A stretch of 53,701 nt of DNA from Flavobacterium muglaense (GTDB lineage: Bacteria; Bacteroidota; Bacteroidia; Flavobacteriales; Flavobacteriaceae), in the NCBI RefSeq assembly GCF_014305155.1, contig NZ_JACRUK010000023.1, positions 1-53,701 on the forward strand. Reading direction: 5' to 3'. This document shows positions 18,821 through 27,712 of the stretch, one piece after another. Each line of letters begins with the position of its first letter. The stretch's first letter is position 1. The notes under the pieces were generated by a model. It searched no databases. It was not told where the DNA came from and was given only the letters and a program-made list of their open reading frames with translations. The translations under genes were made by a program, and so were the position numbers.

Positions 18821-20059
18821 ATGGACAAGGTTATTCCCCGTAAAAATAGAAAATTTAGGTACTTAACAATAGGATTTGTGAGTTTTTTAGTCGCTGGAGC
18901 AGTTGTTTATGCTTCGGTATCTAAAAAGCGAAGTCTAAATGTAAAAGCGGATGAACTATTGGTAAAAGAAGTAAGCCAAGAATTTTTTGAAGATTTCATT
19001 GTTTTTCAAGCCAAAGTGGAGCCGTTGAATTTGGTATTGGTCAATATTATTGAAGGCGGTTCAGTCAAAGAAATTTTTGTAGAAAATGGCGCTATCGTGA
19101 CGCAAGGGCAACCGCTAGCACGCATGTACAATCCGAATACAGAATTGAATTACCTGACGCAGGAAACCGCAATCATTGAGCAAATCAATAATTTGAATAC
19201 CGGAAAACTTAATATTAGAAACCAAGAATTGAACTTAACGAAAGATCTTGCGTTAATAGAACATGATTACAATGATGCGAAGAGGGTATATGATATGAAT
19301 TCAAAATTATTTGAAAAAGATATTATCTCCAGAAACGACTGGAATTTAATAAAGGAAAGTCTGCGTTTTCAAGAAGAACGTAAAAGCAATATTCGGACTA
19401 GTATTCAAAAGGAGAAACAAACCAATCAGGTACAGATTTCGCAGATTAATCGTTCGATTCATACGATGGAAATGAGTCTGGATATTCTAAGGAGCAATAA
19501 AAAAAACTTCTTGATTACGGCACCAGTTTCAGGAAGATTAACTTCATTTGAACCTATTTTAGGAAAAACATTTCAAGCCGGAGAAAGTATTGGTAGAATT
19601 GATTCTCGCGAAGGCTACAAGTTGAGTGCGCAAGTGGATGAATTTTACTTGGAGAAAATTCGTGTGGGTTTAAAAGGACAGATTGAATATAAGGGGAGGA
19701 CAGTAAGCGTATCTGTTGCAAAAGTGATTCCAGAGGTTAAAAGTGGTCGTTTTCAAGTGGAATTGCTTTTTGATTCTAAAGAAGATTTGGCACTGCAAGA
19801 TGGATTGAGCTTTGGGATAAAACTTATTTTATCTGAAAAGAATAAAATTTTAGTAATTCCAAAAGGAAGTTTCAATCAAGAAACCGCTGGAAAGTGGCTG
19901 TTTGTTGTCAATGGAAGTAGAGCAGTAAGAAGAAATATAAAATTAGGCAGAGAAAATCCCTCTTATTATGAAGTGTTAGAAGGATTGAAACAGGGCGAGA
20001 AAGTAATAACATCGTCTTATGCGGACTATAAAGAAGTCGAAGAGCTAAATATACAATAG
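18821..20059 (+). CDS. Periplasmic adaptor protein (HlyD/MacA type)
   Basis: A 412-residue adaptor with one N-terminal membrane anchor (YLTIGFVSFLVAGAVVYA, about residues 14-32), a biotinyl-lipoyl-like half (GGSVKEIFVENGAIVTQGQPL), a long coiled-coil hairpin (about residues 105-220), the second lipoyl half (ITAPVSGRLTSFEPILG) and a beta-barrel domain. It should bridge the inner-membrane ABC transporter encoded downstream to an outer-membrane channel, which is not in this window. Divergent from the two-component genes across about 155 bp. Separated from the ATPase gene by 180 bp carrying a palindromic repeat. Confidence 0.92.
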   Translation: MDKVIPRKNRKFRYLTIGFVSFLVAGAVVYASVSKKRSLNVKADELLVKEVSQEFFEDFIVFQAKVEPLNLVLVNIIEGGSVKEIFVENGAIVTQGQPLARMYNPNTELNYLTQETAIIEQINNLNTGKLNIRNQELNLTKDLALIEHDYNDAKRVYDMNSKLFEKDIISRNDWNLIKESLRFQEERKSNIRTSIQKEKQTNQVQISQINRSIHTMEMSLDILRSNKKNFLITAPVSGRLTSFEPILGKTFQAGESIGRIDSREGYKLSAQVDEFYLEKIRVGLKGQIEYKGRTVSVSVAKVIPEVKSGRFQVELLFDSKEDLALQDGLSFGIKLILSEKNKILVIPKGSFNQETAGKWLFVVNGSRAVRRNIKLGRENPSYYEVLEGLKQGEKVITSSYADYKEVEELNIQ

Positions 20060-20104
20060 AAATAGCGTGCAGCTGTATTAAGGTCTTATGCTAATAGTAA
20101 GTGT

Positions 20105-20175
20105 AATCTAGTCTGATTTTTGTCATGTCGAGCGGAGTCGAGATATACAAGTTGTTTTCGACTCCTGTGGAAATA
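20105..20175. repeat. GTCGAGCGGAGTCGAGA-type intergenic palindrome
   Basis: Between the adaptor and ATPase genes, GGAGTCGA (20134-20141) is complementary to TCGACTCC (20158-20165), preceded by TGTCATGTCGAGC. As I recall this motif is scattered between genes in many Flavobacteriia. Inside this operon it could reduce read-through or change mRNA stability between adaptor and transporter. Confidence 0.65.
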
Positions 20176-20239
20176 ACCATTAGACGGTTTTGTAAATAGG
20201 AATAATATTAAATCAAAAAACTTAAAAAACTATAAAAGG

Positions 20240-20941
20240 ATGATAACAATTCAAAACCTAACCAAGATCTTCAGAACAGAAGAGTTAGAAACTTCCGCTT
20301 TAAGCGGCATCAATTTACAAATCAATGAAGGAGATTTTCTTTCTATTATGGGGCCTTCGGGTTGCGGAAAATCAACATTGCTCAATATTGTTGGGCTATT
20401 GGATAGTGCTTCAGGCGGTAGTTATACCTTGTTGAACCAAGAAATGATTGGACTAAAAGAAAAAGAACGTTCGAGTGTTCGTAAGGAAAACATCGGATTT
20501 ATTTTTCAAAATTTTAACCTTATCGACGAGCTTTCGGTTTATGATAATATCGAGTTGCCTTTAATTTACAATAAAGTAAAGGCTTCGGAAAGAAAAGTAA
20601 AAGTAGAAGCAATTGCCGAAAAATTAAATATTGCGCATCGATTAAAACATTATCCTCAACAGCTTTCTGGTGGACAGCAACAACGTGTGGCTGTGGCTAG
20701 AGCGCTGATAAACGATCCTAAAATCATTTTGGCCGATGAGCCTACAGGAAATTTGGACAGTAAAACGGGAAATGAAGTAATGGAGTTGCTAACTGATTTA
20801 CATGCTAAAGGTGCAACGATCTTGATGGTTACCCATTCTGATTATGATGCGTCATTTTCTCAAAGAACCATTCTTATGAAAGATGGCGTTGTTTTCTCTG
20901 AAAAAATGAATCAAAGAAATGTAGATGTTTTTACAATATAA
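20240..20941 (+). CDS. ABC transporter ATP-binding protein (MacB/LolD type)
   Basis: A 233-residue ATPase with Walker A GPSGCGKST, signature LSGGQQQRVAVARAL and Walker B IILADEP followed by the H-loop VTHSD. The loop after Walker A and the short length are typical of the MacB/LolD/FtsE group, whose ATPases pair with FtsX-fold permeases. Encoded 117 bp before such a permease. With the upstream adaptor this forms a MacAB-like efflux or peptide/lipoprotein export system; the substrate is unknown. Confidence 0.95.
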   Translation: MITIQNLTKIFRTEELETSALSGINLQINEGDFLSIMGPSGCGKSTLLNIVGLLDSASGGSYTLLNQEMIGLKEKERSSVRKENIGFIFQNFNLIDELSVYDNIELPLIYNKVKASERKVKVEAIAEKLNIAHRLKHYPQQLSGGQQQRVAVARALINDPKIILADEPTGNLDSKTGNEVMELLTDLHAKGATILMVTHSDYDASFSQRTILMKDGVVFSEKMNQRNVDVFTI

Positions 20942-21058
20942 TCATCATGATACTTTTAATACTGTCAATTATCCAATTCGTTTTTGAGTTGCTTGACAAC
21001 CTTCTTTTTCAATAAATTACGATTTCAATCATCAATCAAAATCAACAAATCAAAAATT

Positions 21059-23488
21059 ATGTTATACAACTGGATCAAAATATTTATTTACCATCTCAAG
21101 CAAAATAAACTGTTCTCATTTCTCAATGTTTTGGGGTTGAGTATTGGTATTGCGGGATTGGTTTTTGCAACCTTGTATTGGAATAATGAGCATTCTTATG
21201 ACGTTTGGAATCCAAACAATGAGAATGTGTACCAGGTCTTGAACCAAATGGGGCCGCAGAAAGAAATTTGGGCGTCTAACTCAACTCCTTTTGGACTTGC
21301 CTGTAAGGCCACTATTCCGGAAATAGAATCGATTTGCTTTTTCGGCAATAGGTATGATGGGGGGCTTTTAAAATATAAGTCTAAAAAATTGATTGTAAAA
21401 AAAGCAGTCATTTCTGATGAAGAGTTTTTTAATATTTTCCCTTTTCCTATTGTCAAGGGGGCAAAAACGGCTATTCTAAAAGAAAAAAATAGTGTCGCTA
21501 TTTCTGACGCAAGTGCAAAATTGCTATTTAATGAGGAAGATCCTATTGGCAAGTCAGTCAATTTTGAGAATGAATTTTATACAGTAAGAGCAGTTTATAA
21601 AATAATACAACCATCGGCAGTAGAACCGGATTATGTATTTAATGGACTAATCAAGGAAGGAGACCGCGAGAGTTGGGGGAACTTCAACTATGGATTGATG
21701 ATTAAAGTTAAAAAAGACGTTGCTATTGCAGCTGTTGTAAAAAAAATGGAAAAGATCGTTTTTGAGAATATAACGCAAAAAAATGCTAAAGAAAGTGGTC
21801 AAACTGTTGCTCAATTTATTAAGGAAAATGGGGAGTCTAAGATTATTCTAGACCAACTAAAAACGGCGCGATTGCAGGGTACAAAAGCATCTATAGGAAT
21901 TAATTTTCCAGAAGGACAGGGTAATTTACAGTTGGTTTATATAATGATGGGTTTGTCCATCTTGATATTGGTTTTATCCATTGTTAACTATATTAATTTG
22001 GCGACAGCCACAGCTATAAAAAGAGCAAAAGAAGTAGGGGTTAGAAAAGTAGTAGGGGCTAGTAAATCATTGATTGTTATGCAATTTATCTTTGAGACGG
22101 CTATTGTAATTTCCTTTGCGGTAATTCTTGCATTAGCGATAGTGGAGCTTACATTGCCTTTTTACAATGATTTTTTGAATAAAGATCTAACTTTAAATGG
22201 GAGTGATTTTTATGGACAAATCGTATTAATTTTTGTCCTAGTAATTGTTTTTGCAGGGATATTTCCAGCAATTTATATATCGAAATTTGAAACTTTAAAG
22301 GTGCTGAAAGGGAATTTCTCTAGAAGTAAAAGCGGAATTTGGATGCGAAATTCAATGTTGGTTTTTCAATTTTCGATAGCTGCTTTTTTTATCATTGGAG
22401 CTTTGGTAGTGTACCAGCAAGTAAGTTATATGAGCGATAAAGACCTGGGTTTTAGTGGTGATCAAATTATTCGAATTAGGTTTAGGTATGATGATTGGGA
22501 AACCAAATTAAAAAAGTACGAGACGACTAAGCAGGAACTACTCAAGATGTCAGGTGTTCAAGATGTTTCAACATTTGAAGGATCTTTTGGTGATGATACT
22601 AATTCTACTTCTGGATTTACCCACAATGGTATTTTTGTTCAGGGACATAATGTGAATATGGATTTTGGTTTTCTGGATATGATGAAAATTAAAATATTGG
22701 AAGGAAGGGATTTATCGCCAGAATTTGCTTCAGACACGGTGAGTAATATGTTGATGAATGAAACTTGCGTACGTACATTGAATCTCAAGAAGCCAATAAA
22801 TACAATTATCACCTCGGGTTGGGGAAATGATAAAGGAATGTTGAAATTTAAAATAGTAGGTGTAGTTAAGGACTTTAACATCACTGGTTTAAAAAATAAG
22901 ATTCCTCCCATGATTTTTGTAAATCTAAAAACATTAGGATGGAGTAATTTTCATTTTGTATATGTCAAGGTGAATGCTGATGATTTAGCGGGAACACTTG
23001 CGGAATTAGAGACCTATTGGAACAAGAATATCAATCAAGATTATCCTTTTGAATACGAATTTGTAGATAAAACGTTTGCCAAAACCTATCTAGAACAACT
23101 GAAACAAAAAAACTTGTTTTTTATTCTTAATTTGATTGTGATAGTGATTGCTATTTTTGGGTTATTTGCATTAGCTTCTTTTTCAATGGAGAGAAGATTA
23201 AAAGAAATTGCCATTCGTAAAACCCTCGGAGCCGAAACCAATACTTTACTGAAAGAGTTGTCCATACAATATGTGTTCTTTTGTTTAGTTGGTTTTCTAA
23301 TTGGGATCTTTCCGGCCTATTTGCTATTGCAAAAGTGGCTTGAAGATTTTGCCTTTCGCATCGATATTCCACTATTTCCATTTGTTGTAGCACTATTTAG
23401 CTTATTGTTTTTGACTTTATTAGTAGTTTTAGCCAAGGCATATCAAGTAACCAAAATGGATGCTTTGAAGTATTTAAAATACGAATAA
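21059..23488 (+). CDS. ABC transporter permease (FtsX/MacB fold, four-segment duplication type)
   Basis: An 809-residue permease. I start at ATG 21059 (MLYNWIKIFIYHLKQNK), the usual beginning of this Bacteroidota family; an in-frame ATG at 20984 would add 25 residues without homology. Membrane segments lie near residues 20-40, 295-325, 345-370, 390-415, 440-460 and three near the C-terminus, with two large periplasmic MacB-PCD-like domains. Both FtsX regions carry the diagnostic phrase ATAIKRAKEVGVRKVVGAS and FSMERRLKEIAIRKTLGAE. So one chain holds two FtsX units. It should work with the ATPase and adaptor upstream. A hairpin terminator follows. Confidence 0.92.
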   Translation: MLYNWIKIFIYHLKQNKLFSFLNVLGLSIGIAGLVFATLYWNNEHSYDVWNPNNENVYQVLNQMGPQKEIWASNSTPFGLACKATIPEIESICFFGNRYDGGLLKYKSKKLIVKKAVISDEEFFNIFPFPIVKGAKTAILKEKNSVAISDASAKLLFNEEDPIGKSVNFENEFYTVRAVYKIIQPSAVEPDYVFNGLIKEGDRESWGNFNYGLMIKVKKDVAIAAVVKKMEKIVFENITQKNAKESGQTVAQFIKENGESKIILDQLKTARLQGTKASIGINFPEGQGNLQLVYIMMGLSILILVLSIVNYINLATATAIKRAKEVGVRKVVGASKSLIVMQFIFETAIVISFAVILALAIVELTLPFYNDFLNKDLTLNGSDFYGQIVLIFVLVIVFAGIFPAIYISKFETLKVLKGNFSRSKSGIWMRNSMLVFQFSIAAFFIIGALVVYQQVSYMSDKDLGFSGDQIIRIRFRYDDWETKLKKYETTKQELLKMSGVQDVSTFEGSFGDDTNSTSGFTHNGIFVQGHNVNMDFGFLDMMKIKILEGRDLSPEFASDTVSNMLMNETCVRTLNLKKPINTIITSGWGNDKGMLKFKIVGVVKDFNITGLKNKIPPMIFVNLKTLGWSNFHFVYVKVNADDLAGTLAELETYWNKNINQDYPFEYEFVDKTFAKTYLEQLKQKNLFFILNLIVIVIAIFGLFALASFSMERRLKEIAIRKTLGAETNTLLKELSIQYVFFCLVGFLIGIFPAYLLLQKWLEDFAFRIDIPLFPFVVALFSLLFLTLLVVLAKAYQVTKMDALKYLKYE

Positions 23489-23511
23489 TCGGTTTTAGTT
23501 TTTTTAAGATA

Positions 23512-23547
23512 AACCCGGCGGCTATTCAAAGCGAGTCGGGTTTTTTT
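23512..23547 (+). terminator. Terminator after the ABC permease
   Basis: AAACCCGGC pairs with GTCGGGTTT (one G-T pair) around a 15-base loop, followed by T residues, 24 bp after the permease stop. Confidence 0.7.
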
Positions 23548-23620
23548 CAGGAATTAGGATAGTAGATTCTCGCATCAATAAATGCAATACAAAATCCTTT
23601 AGAATAAGAACTTAATCCTT

Positions 23621-23628
23621 TATCTTTG
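23621..23628 (+). promoter_or_regulatory. Candidate -7 box (TATCTTTG) for the Fe-S gene group
   Basis: TATCTTTG fits TAnnTTTG, 70 bp before the mrp ATG. Confidence 0.5.
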
Positions 23629-23698
23629 TAATCTGAAATCAGTTTAAATAAAGATAATATCGAGGTGCAAATCGCCTTTGGAAAATAATAAACTAACA

Positions 23699-24826
23699 AT
23701 GAAATTAGATAGAAAAGTTATCCTGAAAGCTTTAGAAACAATTACTATTGCTGGAGAAGGAAAAAACATGGTAGAGAGTGGAGCAATTGCTAATGTAATC
23801 ACTTTTGGAGATGAGGTTGTGGTAGATTTACTTTTACATACACCGGCTATGCACATTAAAAAACGCGCCGAAGACGATATCAGAAAAGCAATTCTGGAGT
23901 TGGTATCTGCTGAAGCAAAAATAAAAATTAACTCTAAAGTAGAGGTTCCAGACAAGCCTGAAATTAAAGGGAAAGCAATTCCGGGTATTAAAAACATCAT
24001 TGGTGTCGCTTCTGGAAAAGGGGGAGTAGGAAAATCTACTGTTACTGCAAATCTAGCGGTTTCATTAGCTAAGATGGGATTCTCAGTTGGTATTTTAGAT
24101 GCTGATATTTACGGACCATCAATGCCAATCATGTTTGATGTGGAAAACGAAAAACCAATTTCGATCAATGTAGACGGAAAATCAAAAATGAAACCCGTAG
24201 AAAGTTACGAAGTAAAAATGCTTTCTATAGGATTTTTTACATCACCATCTCAAGCTGTAATCTGGAGAGGACCAATGGCTTCTAAAGCCTTGAACCAAAT
24301 GATCTTTGATGCCGATTGGGGAGAATTGGATTTCATGTTAATCGATTTACCTCCAGGAACAGGAGATATTCACCTGTCTATCGTGCAATCATTGCCTATT
24401 ACGGGTGTTGTGATCGTAAGTACACCACAAGCAGTTGCACTTGCCGATGCCAAAAAAGGAGTGTCAATGTTCATGTCTGAAGCGATTAATGTTCCAGTTT
24501 TGGGAATTATAGAAAACATGGCGTATTTTACACCAGAGGAATTACCTGAAAATAAATACTACATCTTCGGAAAAGAAGGGGCGAAAGACCTTGCTGCCGA
24601 TCTAGAAGTTCCTTTCCTTGGAGAAGTTCCTATCGTGCAATCTATCCGTGAAGCGGGTGATTATGGTCGTCCTGCTGCTATGCAAACAGGATCAGTAATC
24701 GAGTCTGTTTTCCAAGAAATCACTCGTAATGTAGTGCAAGAAGTGGTGAATAGAAACGAAAACTTACCTGCTACCGAAGCAGTAAAAATCACCACGATGG
24801 CCGGATGTTCATCAGTGAAAAAATAA
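23699..24826 (+). CDS. mrp: Mrp/NBP35 family Fe-S cluster carrier ATPase
   Basis: A 375-residue P-loop carrier that holds and transfers Fe-S clusters. The N-terminal domain (residues 1-90) is MIP18/DUF59-like; the ATPase domain has GVASGKGGVGKST, the deviant Walker A, and LIDLPPGTGD. Start at ATG 23699, where homology begins, instead of an upstream TTG. The place where many Mrp proteins carry CPxC after ENMxxF reads ENMAYFTPEELPEN, without cysteines; from memory this is usual in Bacteroidota. A single cysteine is near the C-terminus (MAGCSS). It is followed by NifU-like and ferredoxin genes, consistent with an Fe-S role. Confidence 0.92.
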   Translation: MKLDRKVILKALETITIAGEGKNMVESGAIANVITFGDEVVVDLLLHTPAMHIKKRAEDDIRKAILELVSAEAKIKINSKVEVPDKPEIKGKAIPGIKNIIGVASGKGGVGKSTVTANLAVSLAKMGFSVGILDADIYGPSMPIMFDVENEKPISINVDGKSKMKPVESYEVKMLSIGFFTSPSQAVIWRGPMASKALNQMIFDADWGELDFMLIDLPPGTGDIHLSIVQSLPITGVVIVSTPQAVALADAKKGVSMFMSEAINVPVLGIIENMAYFTPEELPENKYYIFGKEGAKDLAADLEVPFLGEVPIVQSIREAGDYGRPAAMQTGSVIESVFQEITRNVVQEVVNRNENLPATEAVKITTMAGCSSVKK

Positions 24827-24899
24827 ATTGAAATTAGAATCAGTTGAAGCGATGGTTCATCGGTCAATGATCTGGTTTTTCAATCTTTAAAATAAAAAA

Positions 24900-25139
24900 A
24901 TGACAACAGAAGAATTAACAATAGAAGTTCAAAAAGCACTCGAAGAAATTAGACCATTTTTGAATTCAGATGGTGGTGATATCACTTTAATCTCCATTGA
25001 AGACGACAAACACGTAAAAGTGCGTCTTGAAGGAGCATGCACCAGCTGTAGTGTAAACCAAATGACACTAAAAGCAGGAGTAGAAACAACCATTAAAAAG
25101 TTTGCACCACAAATAGAAACCGTTGTCAATATCCTATAA
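24900..25139 (+). CDS. NifU C-terminal-domain Fe-S scaffold protein
   Basis: A 79-residue protein equal to the C-terminal domain of NifU (Nfu type). It has FLNSDGGDITLISIE and the cluster-binding GACTSCSVNQMTLKAGVE with CxxC. Such proteins carry or assemble [4Fe-4S] clusters. It follows mrp by 73 bp, a common pairing in Bacteroidota. Downstream it is separated from the ferredoxin gene by a structured repeat. Confidence 0.93.
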   Translation: MTTEELTIEVQKALEEIRPFLNSDGGDITLISIEDDKHVKVRLEGACTSCSVNQMTLKAGVETTIKKFAPQIETVVNIL

Positions 25140-25146
25140 ATTTTTT

Positions 25147-25265
25147 GGGCGTGACCCTTTTAAGCAATAAGGCTACTGTAGTTTGCGCTCATGAGCCTTA
25201 TTGCTTAAAATCGTCGGGCTATACGCGCTACTTCGGTAGGCTGCTGCTATCCCTCACGCATACCC
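25147..25265. repeat. Three-helix structured intergenic element
   Basis: The element fits between the NifU-like and ferredoxin genes. TTTTAAGCAATAAGGCT (25158-25174) is exactly complementary to 25194-25210, a 17-bp helix with a 19-base loop. A second small helix is CTAC-TTCG-GTAG (25228-25239), a UUCG tetraloop, possibly extended by GGG 25216-25218 with CCC 25251-25253. GCGTGA (25149-25154) pairs with TCACGC (25254-25259), closing both. This is a three-way-junction layout. From memory, related blocks recur in Flavobacterium genomes. Confidence 0.7.
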
Positions 25266-25293
25266 TACAACACAACTAACTAACTTATAATTA

Positions 25294-25611
25294 ATGGATG
25301 TATTAATAAAAATCAAAGATAGAGAAGGAGTCGTGCACGAACTGCAAGCCCCTACTGATATGGCTATGAATATCATGGAATTGTGCAAAGCTTACGAGCT
25401 TCCTGTCGAAGGAACTTGTGGCGGTATGGCCATGTGCGCTTCTTGCCAATGTTATGTGCTGAATGATGTTGCCTTGCCAGAAATGGGAGACGACGAAGAG
25501 GCCATGTTATCCGAAGCATTCTACGTAAAATCAAATAGTCGTTTGGGCTGTCAAATCCCAATCACCGAAAGTCTCGAAGGACTAGAATTAGAACTAGCTC
25601 CCGAAAGTTAA
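25294..25611 (+). CDS. [2Fe-2S] ferredoxin (adrenodoxin/Fdx type)
   Basis: A 105-residue ferredoxin with cluster ligands in EGTCGGMAMCASCQCYVL and the distal cysteine in RLGCQIPI. The spacing C-x5-C-x2-C and the distal cysteine match the adrenodoxin/Isc-type ferredoxins used in Fe-S assembly or as donors to P450-like enzymes. Placement after mrp and the NifU-like gene favours the assembly role. A hairpin terminator follows five bases after the stop. Confidence 0.93.
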   Translation: MDVLIKIKDREGVVHELQAPTDMAMNIMELCKAYELPVEGTCGGMAMCASCQCYVLNDVALPEMGDDEEAMLSEAFYVKSNSRLGCQIPITESLEGLELELAPES

Positions 25612-25615
25612 TTGA

Positions 25616-25642
25616 AAGTCCCTTAATTGGGACTTTTTTTTG
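25616..25642 (+). terminator. Terminator after ferredoxin
   Basis: AAGTCCC, TTAATT loop, GGGACTT, then eight T. It separates the Fe-S genes from the polyamine operon. Confidence 0.85.
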
Positions 25643-25702
25643 TACTATAAATACCATACATTCGTAAACTTATAATAAGTGAACCAATTGATTGTTTTTT
25701 AG

Positions 25703-26065
25703 ATGGATTTAAATTCTTACTCGCCTGGTTTGCACAAACTAGTAACGCTTCAGGTAGATGCTATCGAGAAATTGAAGGATAGTAAAGGCTTTGTTGCTAT
25801 TACAAATAAAATTTTAGACAAATACAGTTTAGAGCAAGTAGGAATCAATGTTCATGATTTTGAAAATGATAGTTTTACAATTGCAGTTTGTTTAAAAGAA
25901 TCGCATATATGCATTCATACTTGGCCGGAATTCAATCAACTGACTTTAGATGTGTATTTGTGTAACTATTTACAAGACAATGCTGCTAAAGTTAGAGCGA
26001 TTACCCAAGATTATATTGATTATTTTGAAGCCCAAGTATTGAAAAATTTTGAAATAAACCGTTAG
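25703..26065 (+). CDS. speD: S-adenosylmethionine decarboxylase proenzyme (SpeD)
   Basis: A 120-residue prokaryotic class 1B-type decarboxylase that yields decarboxylated SAM, the aminopropyl donor for spermidine synthesis. The self-cleavage site is in KESHICIHTWPE: Ser67 (pyruvoyl precursor), His72 and Cys87 correspond to Ser63, His68 and Cys83 of the Thermotoga enzyme with a constant offset of four. First gene of a seven-gene operon; the next gene begins three bases after its stop. Product use by the membrane spermidine synthase in the same operon is expected. Confidence 0.93.
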   Translation: MDLNSYSPGLHKLVTLQVDAIEKLKDSKGFVAITNKILDKYSLEQVGINVHDFENDSFTIAVCLKESHICIHTWPEFNQLTLDVYLCNYLQDNAAKVRAITQDYIDYFEAQVLKNFEINR

Positions 26066-26068
26066 TAT

Positions 26069-27277
26069 ATGAATGTTCCCTGTTTTAATTGCAACACGAC
26101 AACAAATCTAGATGTTAATTTTGATGTGAAAACATTTGCTTGCCCTAACTGCGTTACTGTTTATAAACAAACGCGTGACGAAGGGTTGAAATACGCTAAT
26201 AAATTCAAGCCTTATTCCTTTGATGGCAAACTGAAGTTAGGAAGCATTGGTACATTCGATAATAAACAATACACCATAACAGGATTAATTGTTAAAAGTA
26301 ATGAAGGTTATGAGTGGGTAGAGTATGTTTTACAAGGCAAAGCTGATGATTATTTGTATTTGTCCGAATCAGCGGGGCACTGGACATTACTGGAACAAAT
26401 TGATTTTGACAAAAAAGTAGGGAATCACCCTAAAACAATCGACTACGAAAATCAAGTTTTTCATCGTTTTGATTGGTGTTTCCCTAAGATCGAAGCTGCT
26501 CAAGGTTTTTTTGACTTTGATATTTTTGATAGCGCGGAACTCATAGAATATATAAAACCTCCCTTAGTGCTTTCCTTTGATAGGCTAGGGAGGGAACAAA
26601 CAGCCTTTTTAGGAAAGTATATTGAAGCGCGTAAAGTAAAAAAAGCTTTTGGTGTCTCAAGTATTCCTGTTAGGAGAGGAATAGGGATGGCACAGCCGTT
26701 TTATCTCAACGTAGGGAACTTAGCCATTACACTTTGTGTTGTGGCTTTGTTGATATTGCTTTCAAATTGGTATTTAAATAAGGATAGAGTAGCTAATGAA
26801 GTACTCAATACAGGTCTTGATTATCAAACGTATGCCAATAAGGAGTTCATAAGCCCTTCATTTGTGTTAAGGGGTAGCGCTGCTCCGCTCACGATTTCCT
26901 TATATTCTGGGGTCGATAATTCATGGGCTAGTGTACAAGTTGCTTTAGTCAATGAAAAAACCAGCGAAGAGGTATATGCAAGCAAGGATATTGAGTATTA
27001 TCATGGATATAGCGAAGGTGAGAGTTGGAGTGAAGGATCAAATTCTGAAAGTTTTAATTTATGCGGTGTTCCCGAGGGTAAATATCATTTAGCCATTACA
27101 CCATCCAAAGCTCCTGAAGATGTAAACACAAAGTCGGTCCAGATTAAAGCAGTATGGAGCAGTCCTTCGATGAGAAATGTTTGGATGATCGTGATTTTTA
27201 TGGCTGTTGTCATCATGGGAATGTTTTATGCCGATCAATATTTTGAAAATAAAAGATGGGAAGACAGTCGCAATTAA
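26069..27277 (+). CDS. DUF4178 membrane protein with N-terminal zinc ribbon
   Basis: A 402-residue protein that I assign to DUF4178. It opens with a rubredoxin-like zinc ribbon (CFNC at residues 5-8, CPNC at 29-32), followed by the DUF4178 region of about 150 residues (LKLGSIGTFDNKQYTITGLIV, EYVLQGKADDYLYLSES). A membrane segment lies near residues 217-235, then a beta-rich domain (about 260-365) with SGVDNSWASVQVALVNEK and a final membrane segment near 372-390. The middle beta domain is therefore probably outside the cytoplasm. Biochemical role unknown; linked by operon to polyamine genes. Confidence 0.8.
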   Translation: MNVPCFNCNTTTNLDVNFDVKTFACPNCVTVYKQTRDEGLKYANKFKPYSFDGKLKLGSIGTFDNKQYTITGLIVKSNEGYEWVEYVLQGKADDYLYLSESAGHWTLLEQIDFDKKVGNHPKTIDYENQVFHRFDWCFPKIEAAQGFFDFDIFDSAELIEYIKPPLVLSFDRLGREQTAFLGKYIEARKVKKAFGVSSIPVRRGIGMAQPFYLNVGNLAITLCVVALLILLSNWYLNKDRVANEVLNTGLDYQTYANKEFISPSFVLRGSAAPLTISLYSGVDNSWASVQVALVNEKTSEEVYASKDIEYYHGYSEGESWSEGSNSESFNLCGVPEGKYHLAITPSKAPEDVNTKSVQIKAVWSSPSMRNVWMIVIFMAVVIMGMFYADQYFENKRWEDSRN

Positions 27278-27295
27278 TAGTAGAAGTACCAACTT

Positions 27296-27478
27296 ATGAA
27301 TGATTTTAAACTTTTTATAAAAAACAACTATTTGTCAATTGCTATTGGCTTGTTTTTTTATCTGCTATTCCTGTATTATAACAGTGCGGGAAATAGCTTG
27401 TGTGATTGTGAAACCACAGAGAATTATAAACCAGCTCAAACTAATAATGGTGGGCGAACTCATTTTTATCATAAATAA
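27296..27478 (+). CDS. Small single-span membrane protein with CDC motif
   Basis: A 60-residue protein with one membrane segment (about residues 12-29), then NSLCDCETTENYKP and a polar tail ending in RTHFYHK. I do not recognise a family. It lies 18 bp after the DUF4178 gene and 18 bp before the DUF350 gene, so it is probably a real operon member. The Cys-x-Cys pair and terminal histidines could bind a metal, but that is a guess. Confidence 0.65.
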   Translation: MNDFKLFIKNNYLSIAIGLFFYLLFLYYNSAGNSLCDCETTENYKPAQTNNGGRTHFYHK

Positions 27479-27496
27479 CACTTAAATACAAATATC

Positions 27497-27712
27497 ATGG
27501 ACATAATTTCATTTAAACCTATTTTGAGCTCTTTATTGTTTTCTCTTTTGGGGATTATTATACTGCTAATTGCTTATTTTATTATCGAAAAATTAACTCC
27601 AGAGAACACTTGGAAAGAAGTTACTGAGAAAAACAATATTGCTGTAGCAATTGTTCTAGGAGCTTTAATTATTGGGATGTCTATGATTATTAGCGCCGCT
27701 ATTCATGGGTAA
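27497..27712 (+). CDS. DUF350 small membrane protein
   Basis: A 71-residue protein with two membrane segments (residues about 8-28 and 46-68) joined by a charged loop (EKLTPENTWKEVTEKNN). It corresponds to one DUF350 unit; members are found near polyamine-related membrane genes, including spermidine synthase homologues, as I recall. Function unknown. Its stop codon overlaps the start of the spermidine synthase gene by eight bases, so the two are translationally coupled. Confidence 0.85.
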   Translation: MDIISFKPILSSLLFSLLGIIILLIAYFIIEKLTPENTWKEVTEKNNIAVAIVLGALIIGMSMIISAAIHG

